A stretch of DNA of 64,000 bases from Kitasatospora aureofaciens (GTDB lineage: Bacteria > Actinomycetota > Actinomycetes > Streptomycetales > Streptomycetaceae), in assembly GCF_001188955.3 (NCBI RefSeq), contig NZ_JPRF03000021.1:310001-374000 (forward strand), given 5' to 3'. The first letter of the stretch is position 1; each line of letters starts with the position of its first letter. Of this stretch, positions 42,816 through 51,873 are shown in pieces. The notes under the pieces are model-generated. The model made no database searches. It was not told the origin of the DNA and worked only from the letters and a program-made list of their open reading frames with translations. A program made the translations under genes and the position numbers.

Positions 42816-44648
42816 CTATCCCAGCGCGCGGTCGAGGTTGAACGCGGCGCTGATCAGCGAGAGATGAGTGAACGCCTGCGGGAAGTTGCCGAGCTGTTCC
42901 CCGGTGCGTCCGATCTCCTCGGCGTAGAGGCCGACGTGGTTGGCGTAGGTGAGCATCTTCTCGAAGGCCAGCCGGGCCTCCTCCACGCGTCCTGCGCGGG
43001 TGAGCGCCTCGACGTACCAGAAGGAGCAGATCGAGAAGGTGCCCTCGGGTCCTTGCAGCCCGTCCGGGCTGGCCTGCGGATCGTAGCGGTAGACCAGCGA
43101 GTCGGAGACCAGATCCGTGCTGAGCGCGTCCAGGGTCGACAGCCACTTGGGATCGGTCGGGGAGATGAACTTGGCCATCGGCATCATCAGGACCGAGGCG
43201 TCGAGGACGTCACCGTCCAGATCCTGGAGGAACGCCCCGCGTTCCTCGGACCAACCCTGTCGCATGATCTGCCGGTATACCTCGTCGCGGCACCGCTGCC
43301 AGCGGGGGAGGTCGGCCGGCAGGCCCCGCCGGTTCGCTATCCGGATGGCTCGTTCGATTGCCACCCAGCACATCAGGCGCGAGTAGACGTAGTTCTTCCG
43401 GCCGCCCCGGGTCTCCCAGACGCCCTCGTCGGGCTGGTCCCAGTGGTCGCAGAGCCAGCCCACGACGGCGCCGACCTCATCCCAGCGGTCGCTGCTGATC
43501 GGCTGACCCCACTTGTCGTAGAGGTAGACCGAGTCGATCAGGGCTCCGTAGATGTCGAGTTGGAGCTGTTTGGTCGCGGCGTTGCCCACCCGCACGGGAG
43601 CGGATCCCAGATGGCCTTCGAGGTGGGACAGGTCGGTCTCGGGCAGGTCGCTTCGCCCGTCGATGCCGTACATGATCTGCAGCGGTCCCGTGGGGCCGGA
43701 GCCTCGCATGATGCCCCGCTCGGACAGGAAGCCCATGAAGGCCTCGGCCTCGGAGGTGAAGCCCAGCCGCAGCATGGCGTAGACGCAGAAGGCGGCGTCG
43801 CGGACCCACACGTAGCGGTAGTCCCAGTTGCGCCCGCCACCGACCTGCTCGGGCAGGCTGGTCGTCGGCGCGGCCACGATCGCGCCGGTCGGCACGTAGG
43901 TGAGCAGCTTCAGGACCAGGGCGGAGCGGTGCACCATCTCGCGCCACCGGCCGCGATAGCGCGACTGCGAGAGCCAGCGGCGCCAGAACCGGACCGTCGT
44001 CCCGAACTCGGCCTCCGCCTCGGCGGCCGGACAGGCCCGGGGCCGCACGTCGTCGCCGATCCGGTCGAGGGCGAACACCACGGACTCACCTTCGAGCAGC
44101 TTGAAATGCGACACCACGTCCATGGCGTCGGGTTCCAGCGGTGCGGTGGAGGTCAGCGCGAGGGAGAGCGACGGGGACTCGAAGACGGCCTCGTGTCCCC
44201 GCACGCGCACGGTGTGCGGTTCGGCCCCGTAGCCGAAGCGCGGAGCGATCCGGGCGGCGAACGGCAGGGTGCCGCGTACGCAGACCACCCGGCGGATCAG
44301 CCGGTGCCGGGCCGCCTCGCGGGACTCGTCTGCGACCGGCATGAAGTCCTGGATCTCCGCCACCCCGTCGGCTGCGTAGAACCGTGTGATCAGCACGTTG
44401 GTGTCGGGGAAGTAGAACTGCCGGGTCCGGGCCGGCACGTCGGCGGCCAGCTGGAACGAACCGCCCTTGTCGGCGTCGAGAATGGCGCCGAACACGCTGG
44501 GCGCGTCGAAGCGGGGGCAGCAGTACCAGTCGATCGTGCCGTCGGTACCGACCAGTGCGGCGGTGCGCAGGTCGCCGATCAGACCGTGCTCGGAGATCGG
44601 CATGTAGCGCGGGTCGTCCACCCAGCCGGACACGCTTCCGATGGCCAT
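42816..44648 (-). CDS. Glycoside hydrolase family 15 protein
   Basis: A 610-residue enzyme of the GH15 glucoamylase/trehalase-like group. N-terminal beta-sandwich about 1-230 (ISEHGLIGDLRTAALVGTDG, IDWYCCPRFDAPSVFGAIL) and C-terminal (alpha/alpha)6 barrel about 250-610, with NWDYRYVWVRDAAFCVYAML, WEERG-like stretch DEGVWETRGGRKNYVYSRLM and EEIGRTGEQLGNFPQAFTHL. The catalytic Glu is probably in DQPDEGVWE and a second in LYAEEI. It lacks a signal peptide, like actinobacterial cytosolic trehalase/glucan hydrolases. ATG 44648 follows GGAGG. Confidence 0.92.
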   Translation of the reverse strand: MAIGSVSGWVDDPRYMPISEHGLIGDLRTAALVGTDGTIDWYCCPRFDAPSVFGAILDADKGGSFQLAADVPARTRQFYFPDTNVLITRFYAADGVAEIQDFMPVADESREAARHRLIRRVVCVRGTLPFAARIAPRFGYGAEPHTVRVRGHEAVFESPSLSLALTSTAPLEPDAMDVVSHFKLLEGESVVFALDRIGDDVRPRACPAAEAEAEFGTTVRFWRRWLSQSRYRGRWREMVHRSALVLKLLTYVPTGAIVAAPTTSLPEQVGGGRNWDYRYVWVRDAAFCVYAMLRLGFTSEAEAFMGFLSERGIMRGSGPTGPLQIMYGIDGRSDLPETDLSHLEGHLGSAPVRVGNAATKQLQLDIYGALIDSVYLYDKWGQPISSDRWDEVGAVVGWLCDHWDQPDEGVWETRGGRKNYVYSRLMCWVAIERAIRIANRRGLPADLPRWQRCRDEVYRQIMRQGWSEERGAFLQDLDGDVLDASVLMMPMAKFISPTDPKWLSTLDALSTDLVSDSLVYRYDPQASPDGLQGPEGTFSICSFWYVEALTRAGRVEEARLAFEKMLTYANHVGLYAEEIGRTGEQLGNFPQAFTHLSLISAAFNLDRALG

Positions 44649-44658
44649 GCCCGCCTCC

Positions 44659-45549
44659 CTACCGTTCGGCTGTGGGCAGGTGCGGCCTCTCAGGACCTCG
44701 CCCTCCATGGTAGATCGCGTCCGGCCTGCGGCCAGTCGGCCCGAGGGCAGCCGGGTGGGGGCCGAGGTCCCTCGCTGGTGGTGGCGCACTGGCGCCGAGC
44801 GCGAGGCCCGCGCGCGGGCCTCGATGCTCGGAGACCAGGCCGGCGACGCCGTGGAAGACCCAGGCCGCCCCAGGGCGCTGCTCGTCGCCCAGCAGGAGCG
44901 CGGCCACCGCCTCCGGGTCCTCACGCATGGCGTTGTGGACGGTCGGGAGGTCGTGGACCTGCCACTCGGGATCGGCCCGGAGCCGGGTTCGGAGGTCGGC
45001 GAACGGCGTCCTGTCCTCCCACCCCGAGCAGTAGACGAACTCCCGACGGGGCACCTGGGCGAACGCGCCGGTGAGCCGGATCCCCTGCAGCAAAGAGGCG
45101 AGGGGGTGCGGCCGCCGGCGGGGATCGCCGCCAGTTGACGGCTGGACGGCGTAACCGGTGCCCGCCGCACCGGCGACGAACGCCTCCCGGTAGCCCTCGC
45201 TCGTCGACGACCAGCACGACTCGCCGTCCCGCGGCACGTAGGCGTCGAGATGCACCAGTCGGGCGACCCGGCCGCCGGCGCGGTCGGCGGCGGCTGCGAT
45301 CACCATCCCGCCGTAGCTGTGGCCGACGAGCGTCGCTTCGGTGATGTGGGCGCGATCGAGCAGCCGCAACACGTCGTCGGCGTGCGTGTCGAGGTTGGCG
45401 GTCGCGACCGTCGCGTCGTCGTCCTCCGGCCACAGGCCGGTCAGGGTCAGGGCGTGAACGGTGTGTCCGGCACGTTCCAGCAGCGGAACCACCGCCTCGA
45501 ACGCCCAGGCGCCGTGCCAAGCACCCGGCACGAGGATGAACGTAGCCAT
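44659..45549 (-). CDS. Alpha/beta hydrolase (EstC-like) with extended C-terminus
   Basis: A 296-residue alpha/beta hydrolase. Landmarks: FILVPGAWHGAWAFEAVVPL near the start (oxyanion region), nucleophile Ser in LVGHSYGGMVI (about 92), and His in LPTVHNAMREDPEAVAALLL (about 202-220). Relatives of this EstC/MhpC-like group are usually about 240 residues and stop after the last helix; here some 70 Pro/Arg-rich residues follow, so the original stop may have been lost or the end shifted. ATG 45549 follows GAGTAGGAG. Divergent araC-type gene at 45701 may regulate it. Confidence 0.85.
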   Translation of the reverse strand: MATFILVPGAWHGAWAFEAVVPLLERAGHTVHALTLTGLWPEDDDATVATANLDTHADDVLRLLDRAHITEATLVGHSYGGMVIAAAADRAGGRVARLVHLDAYVPRDGESCWSSTSEGYREAFVAGAAGTGYAVQPSTGGDPRRRPHPLASLLQGIRLTGAFAQVPRREFVYCSGWEDRTPFADLRTRLRADPEWQVHDLPTVHNAMREDPEAVAALLLGDEQRPGAAWVFHGVAGLVSEHRGPRAGLALGASAPPPARDLGPHPAALGPTGRRPDAIYHGGRGPERPHLPTAER

Positions 45550-45686
45550 GCGTTTCTCCTACTCCCTCAGGCCGCGGCATCGAGGCACGCTGCCCCGATG
45601 CGCCGCGGTTCGGTCGGCGCGCTGCGCGACCGGCGACCGCTCCGCACGAGGAAGTCTCACCGGGCCGTGGTGTGGCCTGCTACCGG

Positions 45687-45692
45687 TAGGCT
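45687..45692 (+). promoter_or_regulatory. -10 box of a leaderless araC-type gene
   Basis: TAGGCT, 8 bases before the ATG at 45701; the same box and spacing as at 18567-18572. No ribosome binding site is present. Confidence 0.5.
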
Positions 45693-45700
45693 GCCAACCG

Positions 45701-46516
45701 ATGCCTGTTCACCGCCAAACTCCTCCGACCGCCGGTGTGACCTCGCAGGTGTGGCCGTCCGGCGGGCGCCACCTCTGGCCGTCCGGCGAGACAAGCAAGA
45801 CGCAGTCGCACACGCGCGGACACCTGGTCTACGCGGCCAGCGGCGTCCTGGCGGTTCACACCGAGCGCGGTACGTCGATCGTTCCGGCCAACCGAGTCGC
45901 CTGGACCCCCGCCGGGTTCACGCACCACCACCGGGCCCACGGCGACACCGACATGCGCATCGTCTTCCTCACGCCGTCCCTCGCCCGGCTCGTCCCGGAC
46001 CACCCCGCCGTGTTTCTGGCCTCCGGCCTCGCCCGCGAGGTCCTGCTCGCTCTGACCGGCCCCCGCAACCACGACGACGCACCCGGCTACAGCCGCAGTG
46101 CGCGCGCTCGCCTGCTGCGGGTCCTCGTCGACGACCTCTGCGAAGCAGACGAACAGCCGCTGCACCTGCCGGAGCCGCAGGACGATCGACTGCAGGCCCT
46201 TGCCCGCCTCCTGCACGAGAACCCGGCAGACAACGCCACCCTGGCCGAACTCGGGGCGACGATCGGGGCCAGCACCCGCACCCTCAGCCGACTGTTCCGC
46301 AGCGAACTCGGCATGACCTTCTACGAGTGGCGCACGCAACTGCGCATCCACCACTCGCTCGTGCTACTCGCCGACGGCCACGACACCATCCGCACCGCCT
46401 ACGCCTGCGGCTGGGCCAACCCGAGCAGTTTCATCGCCGCGTTCACCGACATCGTCGGAACGACTCCGGGCCGCCACCGCGCCATGCGCGGGAACACCGG
46501 TATCGGGGGACGCTGA
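45701..46516 (+). CDS. AraC-family regulator
   Basis: A 271-residue regulator. The cupin sensor (about 10-100) has HTRGHLVYAASGVLAVHTER and ANRVAWTPAGFTHHHRAHGD; the helix-turn-helix region (about 165-260) has ATLAELGATIGASTRTLSRL, FRSELGMTFYEWRTQLRIHH and TAYACGWANPSSFIAAFTDI. Apparently leaderless. It diverges from the alpha/beta hydrolase gene. Confidence 0.94.
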   Translation: MPVHRQTPPTAGVTSQVWPSGGRHLWPSGETSKTQSHTRGHLVYAASGVLAVHTERGTSIVPANRVAWTPAGFTHHHRAHGDTDMRIVFLTPSLARLVPDHPAVFLASGLAREVLLALTGPRNHDDAPGYSRSARARLLRVLVDDLCEADEQPLHLPEPQDDRLQALARLLHENPADNATLAELGATIGASTRTLSRLFRSELGMTFYEWRTQLRIHHSLVLLADGHDTIRTAYACGWANPSSFIAAFTDIVGTTPGRHRAMRGNTGIGGR

Positions 46517-46636
46517 GTCGGGGGCCGACCCGGGGCGCCGGCCATGGCGCCGGGGCGCAGAGAAATCCGCTGGTTCGCGGTCAGCGTCGGGCCTACGCTC
46601 CCGGCCCTTAGGCTCGTTGAGGTGCTATTCGGCGTA

Positions 46637-48154
46637 CTACCTGACGTCGACCCAGTCGAGGGTGCGCTGCACGGCCTTCTGCCACCCCGCGTACCCCTCG
46701 GCCCGCCGCTCCTCGGTCCACGAGGGCTCCCAGCGTTTCGACTCCTGCCAGTGCAAGCGCAGTTCGTCCTCGTCCTGCCAGAATCCGGTAGCCAGGCCGG
46801 CTGCGTACGCGGCGCCGAGCGCAGTGGTCTCGGCGACCACCGGACGGCTGACCGGGACGCCGAGCACGTCGGCCTGGGTCTGCATGCACAGGTCGTTGGC
46901 GGTCACCCCGCCGTCCACCTTGAGCACCTCGAGGTGGACGCCGGAGTCCTGCTCCATCGCCTCAACCACGTCCCTGCTCTGGTAGCAGATGGCCTCCAGC
47001 GTGGCCCGGGCCAGGTGCCCGTTCGTGTGATACCGGGCCAGGCCGACGATCGCGCCGCGGGCGTCCGAGCGCCAGTAGGGCGCGAAGAGCCCGGAGAAGG
47101 CGGGCACGAAGTAGACGCCCTCGCTGCCGTCGACCGTGTGGGCGAGCCGCTCGACCTCCGGGGCACTGTCGATGATCTTCAGTTGGTCCCGCAGCCACTG
47201 GACGGCTGAGCCGGTGACCGCGATCGAACCCTCCAGCGCGTACACCGCCGGGCTGTCGCCGAACTGGTAGGCCACCGTACTGAGCAGGCCGTGCCGTGAA
47301 CGGACCAGCGTGGTACCGGTGTTGAGCACCAAGAAGTTGCCGGTGCCGTAGGTGTTCTTCGCCTCGCCGGGCGCGAAGCAGACCTGCCCGACGGTCGCCG
47401 CGTGCTGGTCACCGAGCACCCCCGTGATCGGTACGGCTGTGCGCAGCGGCCCCGAGGTGCGGGCTGTGCCGTACGCCCCGGCGTGCGAGGACGGGCGGAT
47501 TACCGGCAGCATCGCGCGCGGGATGCCGAACAGCGCCAGCAGTTCGTCGTCCCAGTCCAGCGTCTCCAGGTTCATCAGCATGGTGCGGCTGGCGTTGGTC
47601 ACGTCGGTCGCGTGGATCCCGCCTTCCGGGCCGCCGGTGAGGTTCCACAGCACCCAGCAGTCGGTAGTACCGAAGATCGCGTGTCCCTTGTCCGCGTCCG
47701 CCCGGACGCCCTCGACGTTGTCCAGGATCCACTTGATCTTGCCGCCGGAGAAGTACGTGGCCGGCGGCAGCCCGGCCTTGCGGCGGATCACCTCACCGTG
47801 CCCGTCGCGCTCCAGCGCGGCCGAGATCGAGTCGGTGCGGGTGTCCTGCCAGACGATCGCGTTGTAGTACGGTCGGCCGGTGCGCCGGTCCCAGACGACC
47901 GTCGTCTCACGCTGGTTGGTGATCCCGATCGCCACCAGGTCGGCCGGCGACAGGCTGCCCTGCCGGACGGCGTTGCGCATCACCGAGTCGGTCCGCTCCC
48001 AGATCTCCACCGGGTCGTGCTCCACCCAACCGGGGCGGGGCAGGATCTGGGTGTGCTCCAACTGCTGCATCGCCACCTCGTTGCCGGCGTGGTCGAAGAT
48101 CATGAATCGCGAGCTCGTGGTCCCCTGATCCACCGCTCCGACGAACTCTGGCAT
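46637..48154 (-). CDS. glpK: Glycerol kinase
   Basis: A 505-residue FGGY-family kinase phosphorylating glycerol to glycerol-3-phosphate with ATP. N-terminal [19 protein letters not shown] (residues about 5-23), the FGGY signature regions [20 protein letters not shown] and [18 protein letters not shown] stretch ([20 protein letters not shown]), and [20 protein letters not shown] confirm glpK. It follows the aquaglyceroporin gene by 77 bases on the same strand, the usual glpF-glpK operon. No glpD or glpR is in the window. Confidence 0.97.
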   Translation of the reverse strand: MPEFVGAVDQGTTSSRFMIFDHAGNEVAMQQLEHTQILPRPGWVEHDPVEIWERTDSVMRNAVRQGSLSPADLVAIGITNQRETTVVWDRRTGRPYYNAIVWQDTRTDSISAALERDGHGEVIRRKAGLPPATYFSGGKIKWILDNVEGVRADADKGHAIFGTTDCWVLWNLTGGPEGGIHATDVTNASRTMLMNLETLDWDDELLALFGIPRAMLPVIRPSSHAGAYGTARTSGPLRTAVPITGVLGDQHAATVGQVCFAPGEAKNTYGTGNFLVLNTGTTLVRSRHGLLSTVAYQFGDSPAVYALEGSIAVTGSAVQWLRDQLKIIDSAPEVERLAHTVDGSEGVYFVPAFSGLFAPYWRSDARGAIVGLARYHTNGHLARATLEAICYQSRDVVEAMEQDSGVHLEVLKVDGGVTANDLCMQTQADVLGVPVSRPVVAETTALGAAYAAGLATGFWQDEDELRLHWQESKRWEPSWTEERRAEGYAGWQKAVQRTLDWVDVR

Positions 48155-48231
48155 GGCTGCCGCCTCTGCTTCTGTGCTTCCGCTTGCGTCCGCCGGGTGG
48201 GGCTGGTGATGCCGGCCGGTACGAGGACGAC

Positions 48232-49086
48232 TCAGCCGATCGGCTCGATCGGGGCTTGGCCGGGCTCCTCGGGCCCCTCGGCCCCGAGATGGGGAGTGAC
48301 CAGGTAGCGGTACGCAACACCGCCGACCAGACAGCCGATCAGCGGGCCGACGATCGGTACCCAGAAGTACAGATGGCCGTACTGGTCCCGCCAGGCATGC
48401 GAGTATCCGGTGAGGTAACTGGCCAGGCGCGGTCCGAAGTCGCGGGCCGGGTTGATCGCGTAGCCCGCGTCCGTGCCCCAGGCCATGCCGATTCCCACCA
48501 CGATGAGGCCGACGATGAACGGGCCCAGGTTGGCTTCCGGCGGCGTGTTCAGCACGTCGGTCACCGCGAGCACCAGGAAGACCAGGATGGCGGTGCCGAT
48601 GACCTGGTCGCGCAGCGCACCCCAGTCGCTGACCGGGGCCGTGCCGTTGCCCGGGAGGGTGGAGAAGACGACCTGGGTCTTGAGGGTGTGGCCGGGATCG
48701 ACCTTGTTCAGCACCTCGGTGTAGTTCCAGCGCACCAGCAGCGCCGCGACGAACGCCCCGGCGGTCTGGGCCAGCACGTACGGCAGCACCTTGCGCCAGT
48801 CGAATCCCTTGAAGACGGCGAGCGCGACGGTGACCGCCGGATTGAGATGGGCTCCGCTGATCCGGGCGGCCGTGTAGATACCGAACGTGACACCAAGGCC
48901 CCAGGCCCAGGAGATGCTGTCGTGGTTGCCGATGCCGCCGGCGACCACCTGAGCCACCACGCCGACGCCGAAGAGGATCAGGATCATCGTACCGGCGAAC
49001 TCCGCGCTGAGTTCACCGAGCAGTCTTCGGCCGGAACTGTGCGTGGCCCTGCTCGCGCTCGGCGTATTTCCCGTGTTCTCCGTCAT
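48232..49086 (-). CDS. glpF: Glycerol uptake facilitator (aquaglyceroporin)
   Basis: A 284-residue MIP-family channel, moving glycerol across the cytoplasmic membrane. Six membrane segments plus the two half-helices with NPA motifs: [12 protein letters not shown] (about 83-94) and [14 protein letters not shown] (about 213-226); the D after the second NPA-R is the glycerol-type residue. ATG 49086 gives the standard start; the extracytoplasmic C-terminus is Glu/Pro-rich. Forms an operon with glpK. Confidence 0.96.
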   Translation of the reverse strand: MTENTGNTPSASRATHSSGRRLLGELSAEFAGTMILILFGVGVVAQVVAGGIGNHDSISWAWGLGVTFGIYTAARISGAHLNPAVTVALAVFKGFDWRKVLPYVLAQTAGAFVAALLVRWNYTEVLNKVDPGHTLKTQVVFSTLPGNGTAPVSDWGALRDQVIGTAILVFLVLAVTDVLNTPPEANLGPFIVGLIVVGIGMAWGTDAGYAINPARDFGPRLASYLTGYSHAWRDQYGHLYFWVPIVGPLIGCLVGGVAYRYLVTPHLGAEGPEEPGQAPIEPIG

Positions 49087-50126
49087 GGAATCCGATTCCC
49101 GCCAACCGGGGTCATCCGTACAGGCTGTGCGCGACCCAGCCTCTGCGAGAACCGGCACGGTGGCCTGCGGAGACGGCCGTTCGAGCCACAGACGCTCGGG
49201 CTTGCAGGGGTTGCTCGGCGTCGGTCAGACAGTGACGGCCGCATCCGGCTCGGCGTGCTCGTGGATCGGTGTGCTGGCGTCCTGAGTGTCAGGGTTGCCT
49301 CTACGAGAGGTGGCAACACGAACGATCGGGGCGCATCACGACGTCGACGGGCTCGGGGAGCGCGGCGGGCAGGCCCGGGACGGCGTCGGCGCCGTGGCTG
49401 CTGGACCCGGCTGCGAAGTCTCGTGATGCCGAGCGCCTCTTCCCCAGCGGGGTGCCGCTGCACGGCATGCTCGACTGCGGCCGCGTCCCGCCAGCCGTCG
49501 AGGACGCCGGGTCACGGCCAGCCTCGTTGCCGGGTTCCCGGTCCGTACGCGGTGCTGGACCGACGGGCGTCGCCGCCTGTCCGACCTGACTCCCGACCGG
49601 TTCGCCGCCGGTCGTCGGCGCGTTCCCGCTGCTCTGCTGCCGCTCGGCCCATCCGCAGGCCCGGCCGCTGCTGACGTCGGGTCGGCGTAGCCCGGGCTGC
49701 ATCCGCAGCCGAGCGGCGGCACTGTGGAACCGGGCGGCCGGCCGAACCCCCGAGCGGTCCGGCCGCCCGCACCGCGCGGTGTCCGCGACGTGCCTGGGTG
49801 CTGGGTGACCGAATCGTCCCGCACCAGGTGCCGACAGGGGACGACGACCACCGGCGCTGTGGACCACCACGTACATCGAGCAGGCGGCGGCGTTGGACGC
49901 AACACCGTGAGCACCAGGCCAAACGGGCCAGCGAGGAGCGGCGAGTACGTGTGGCGGCGAGGTTGAGTTCGTGGAGGGCCTGCTCGTGTTCGGTGCCCAG
50001 GGGTTCGGGTGGGCGGCCTGATACCGCCCGTGGCGGCCGGGTGTACCCGGGCCCGGAGGCGAACCGGTGGATGCCCCCGGGGCGGGCAACGGCCGGGGCG
50101 GAGGCCACCGCCCCGGCGGCCGACCG
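49087..50126. other. Large gene-free region
   Basis: About 1.04 kb between glpF and the thiamine-diphosphate enzyme gene. Several long frames are open on both strands because of high GC, but none shows family-like blocks, a signal peptide or a ribosome-site-supported start. The glpFK promoter should lie in 49087-49300. It may hold a decayed gene. Confidence 0.5.
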
Positions 50127-51854
50127 TCAGCCGTCGTGACTGCGCAGCGTCTCCTTGACCTTGGCGATCGCGAAGCCCCACCCCTGCTCGACGGTCGGCT
50201 TGCCCGGAACCGCGAGTTCCCGGGGGTTGGTCAGGACGTCGAGCACCACCGGTCCCGGCGTCTCGAAGGCCCGTCGCACGCCGTCGAGCAGTTCGGAGGG
50301 CCGGGTGACCCGGATGCCGGTCAGGCCGAGCGCGGTGGCGACCGCGGCGAAGTCCGGGTTGTCCAGCTCCGTGCCGAACTCCGGGAGCCCGGCCTGCTCC
50401 TGCTCCAGCTTGACCATGCCCAGGCGGCGGTTGTCGAACACCACGAGCTTCACCGGCAGCCGGTGGGTCCTGATCGTCATCAGGTCGCCGAGGAGCATGC
50501 TCAGGCCGCCGTCGCCGCAGAACGCCACGACCTGCCGGTCGGGGGCCCAGAGCTGCGCGCCGAGGGCTTGGGGCATGGCGTTGGCCATCGAGCCGAGGTT
50601 GTACGACCCCAGCAGCCGCCGGCGGCCGTGCATGGTCACGAACCGGGACAGCCAGACGGTCGCCATGCCGGTGTCGGAGGTGAAGACGGCGTCGTCGCTC
50701 GCGCAGTCGTTCACGGCGGCGGCCAGGGCTTCCGGGCGGACGTCGTGGGCCCGGTTGTCCAGCGCGCTGCGCAGGCGGCCGAGCAGGTGGTGGTCGTGCT
50801 CGGGGTCCGCCAGGCGCCGCTGGCCGGCGGTCCACTGCTCGAAGCGCTCACGGGCTGCTTCGAGGTGGGCGCGGTCCGCGGTGGGCCTGAGGTGCGGCAG
50901 GAGGGCCCGGAGGGTGGCCGCGGTGTCGCCCGCCAGTCCCACGTCGACGGGTACCCGGCGGCCGAGGTTGCGTTCGAGGAGGTCGATCTGGACGACCTTG
51001 CGGCCGGTGGGGTACCAGTCGCGGTAGGGGAAGTCCGTGCCGAGCATGATCAGGGTGTCGCAGGCGTCCAGCGCCGCGGCGGCGGCGGGGTTGCCGATCA
51101 GGCCGGTCTGTCCGACCTGGTAGGGGTTGTCCGCTTCGAAGCCCTCCTTGGCCTTCAGGGTGAGGACCATGGGTGCGGACAGGCGCTCGGCGAGTTCCAG
51201 CACCTCCCCGCGGGCGTCCCGGGCTCCCCGGCCGACCAGGAGGGTCACCCGGTCGGCGGCGTTGACGAGGTCGGCGGCTTCCCGGATGCCGGCGTCGTCG
51301 GCGCGGGTGACCGGGCGGACACGCGGGAAGCGGGCAGGGCGGTCGTCCGTCAGCTCCCGGTCGCCGAGGTCGCCGGGGACCGTCAGCACTGCCACACCGC
51401 GCTCGCTGATCGCGCAGCGGACGGCGGTCTCCAGCATCCTCGGCAGTTGGTCCGGTGAGGTCACGGTCGCCCGGAAGACCGCGACGTCCCGGAACAGCAG
51501 GTCGTTGTCGACTTCCTGGAAGTAGTCGCTGCCCAGCTCGGCGGACGGGACCTGTCCGGCGATGGCGAGCAGCGGGGTCCGGCTCTTGGCCGCGTCGTAC
51601 AGTCCGTTGAGCAGGTGCACCGATCCGGGGCCGACGGTACCCATGCACACGCCCAGGGTTCCGGACAGCTGGGACTGGGCGCCGGCCGCGAAGGCCGCGG
51701 CCTCCTCGTGGCGGCAGCCGATCCAGTCCACGCCCTCGGTGGTGCGGATGGCCTCGGTCAGCGGGTTCAGGGCGTCGCCGACGACGCCGAACACATGGCG
51801 CACCCCCAGCTCCTGCAGGGCGTCGACGATCACACGGGCGACGGTACGTGCCAC
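50127..51854 (-). CDS. poxB: Thiamine-diphosphate-dependent enzyme, pyruvate oxidase-like
   Basis: A 575-residue ThDP enzyme of the pyruvate dehydrogenase (quinone)/pyruvate oxidase group, oxidising pyruvate to acetate and CO2 with FAD and membrane quinones. N-terminal pyrimidine-binding domain with the catalytic Glu in CRHEEAAAFAAGAQSQL (about 50), central FAD-type domain (LVGRGARDARGEVLELAERL) and C-terminal ThDP motif GDGGLSMLLGDLMTIRTHRL through KLVVFDN (about 440-470). GTG 51854 follows GAAGGGAAG. It follows the glutamate-synthase-like gene by 19 bases. Confidence 0.92.
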   Translation of the reverse strand: MARTVARVIVDALQELGVRHVFGVVGDALNPLTEAIRTTEGVDWIGCRHEEAAAFAAGAQSQLSGTLGVCMGTVGPGSVHLLNGLYDAAKSRTPLLAIAGQVPSAELGSDYFQEVDNDLLFRDVAVFRATVTSPDQLPRMLETAVRCAISERGVAVLTVPGDLGDRELTDDRPARFPRVRPVTRADDAGIREAADLVNAADRVTLLVGRGARDARGEVLELAERLSAPMVLTLKAKEGFEADNPYQVGQTGLIGNPAAAAALDACDTLIMLGTDFPYRDWYPTGRKVVQIDLLERNLGRRVPVDVGLAGDTAATLRALLPHLRPTADRAHLEAARERFEQWTAGQRRLADPEHDHHLLGRLRSALDNRAHDVRPEALAAAVNDCASDDAVFTSDTGMATVWLSRFVTMHGRRRLLGSYNLGSMANAMPQALGAQLWAPDRQVVAFCGDGGLSMLLGDLMTIRTHRLPVKLVVFDNRRLGMVKLEQEQAGLPEFGTELDNPDFAAVATALGLTGIRVTRPSELLDGVRRAFETPGPVVLDVLTNPRELAVPGKPTVEQGWGFAIAKVKETLRSHDG

Positions 51855-51873
51855 GGGGCTTCCCTTCGAAGTG

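Noticed and set aside
40882..43146. Long minus-strand frame over marR and the NmrA-like gene
   Set aside because: Its marR part is in the wrong frame for the MarR domain; the real reading frame is 40917-41420.
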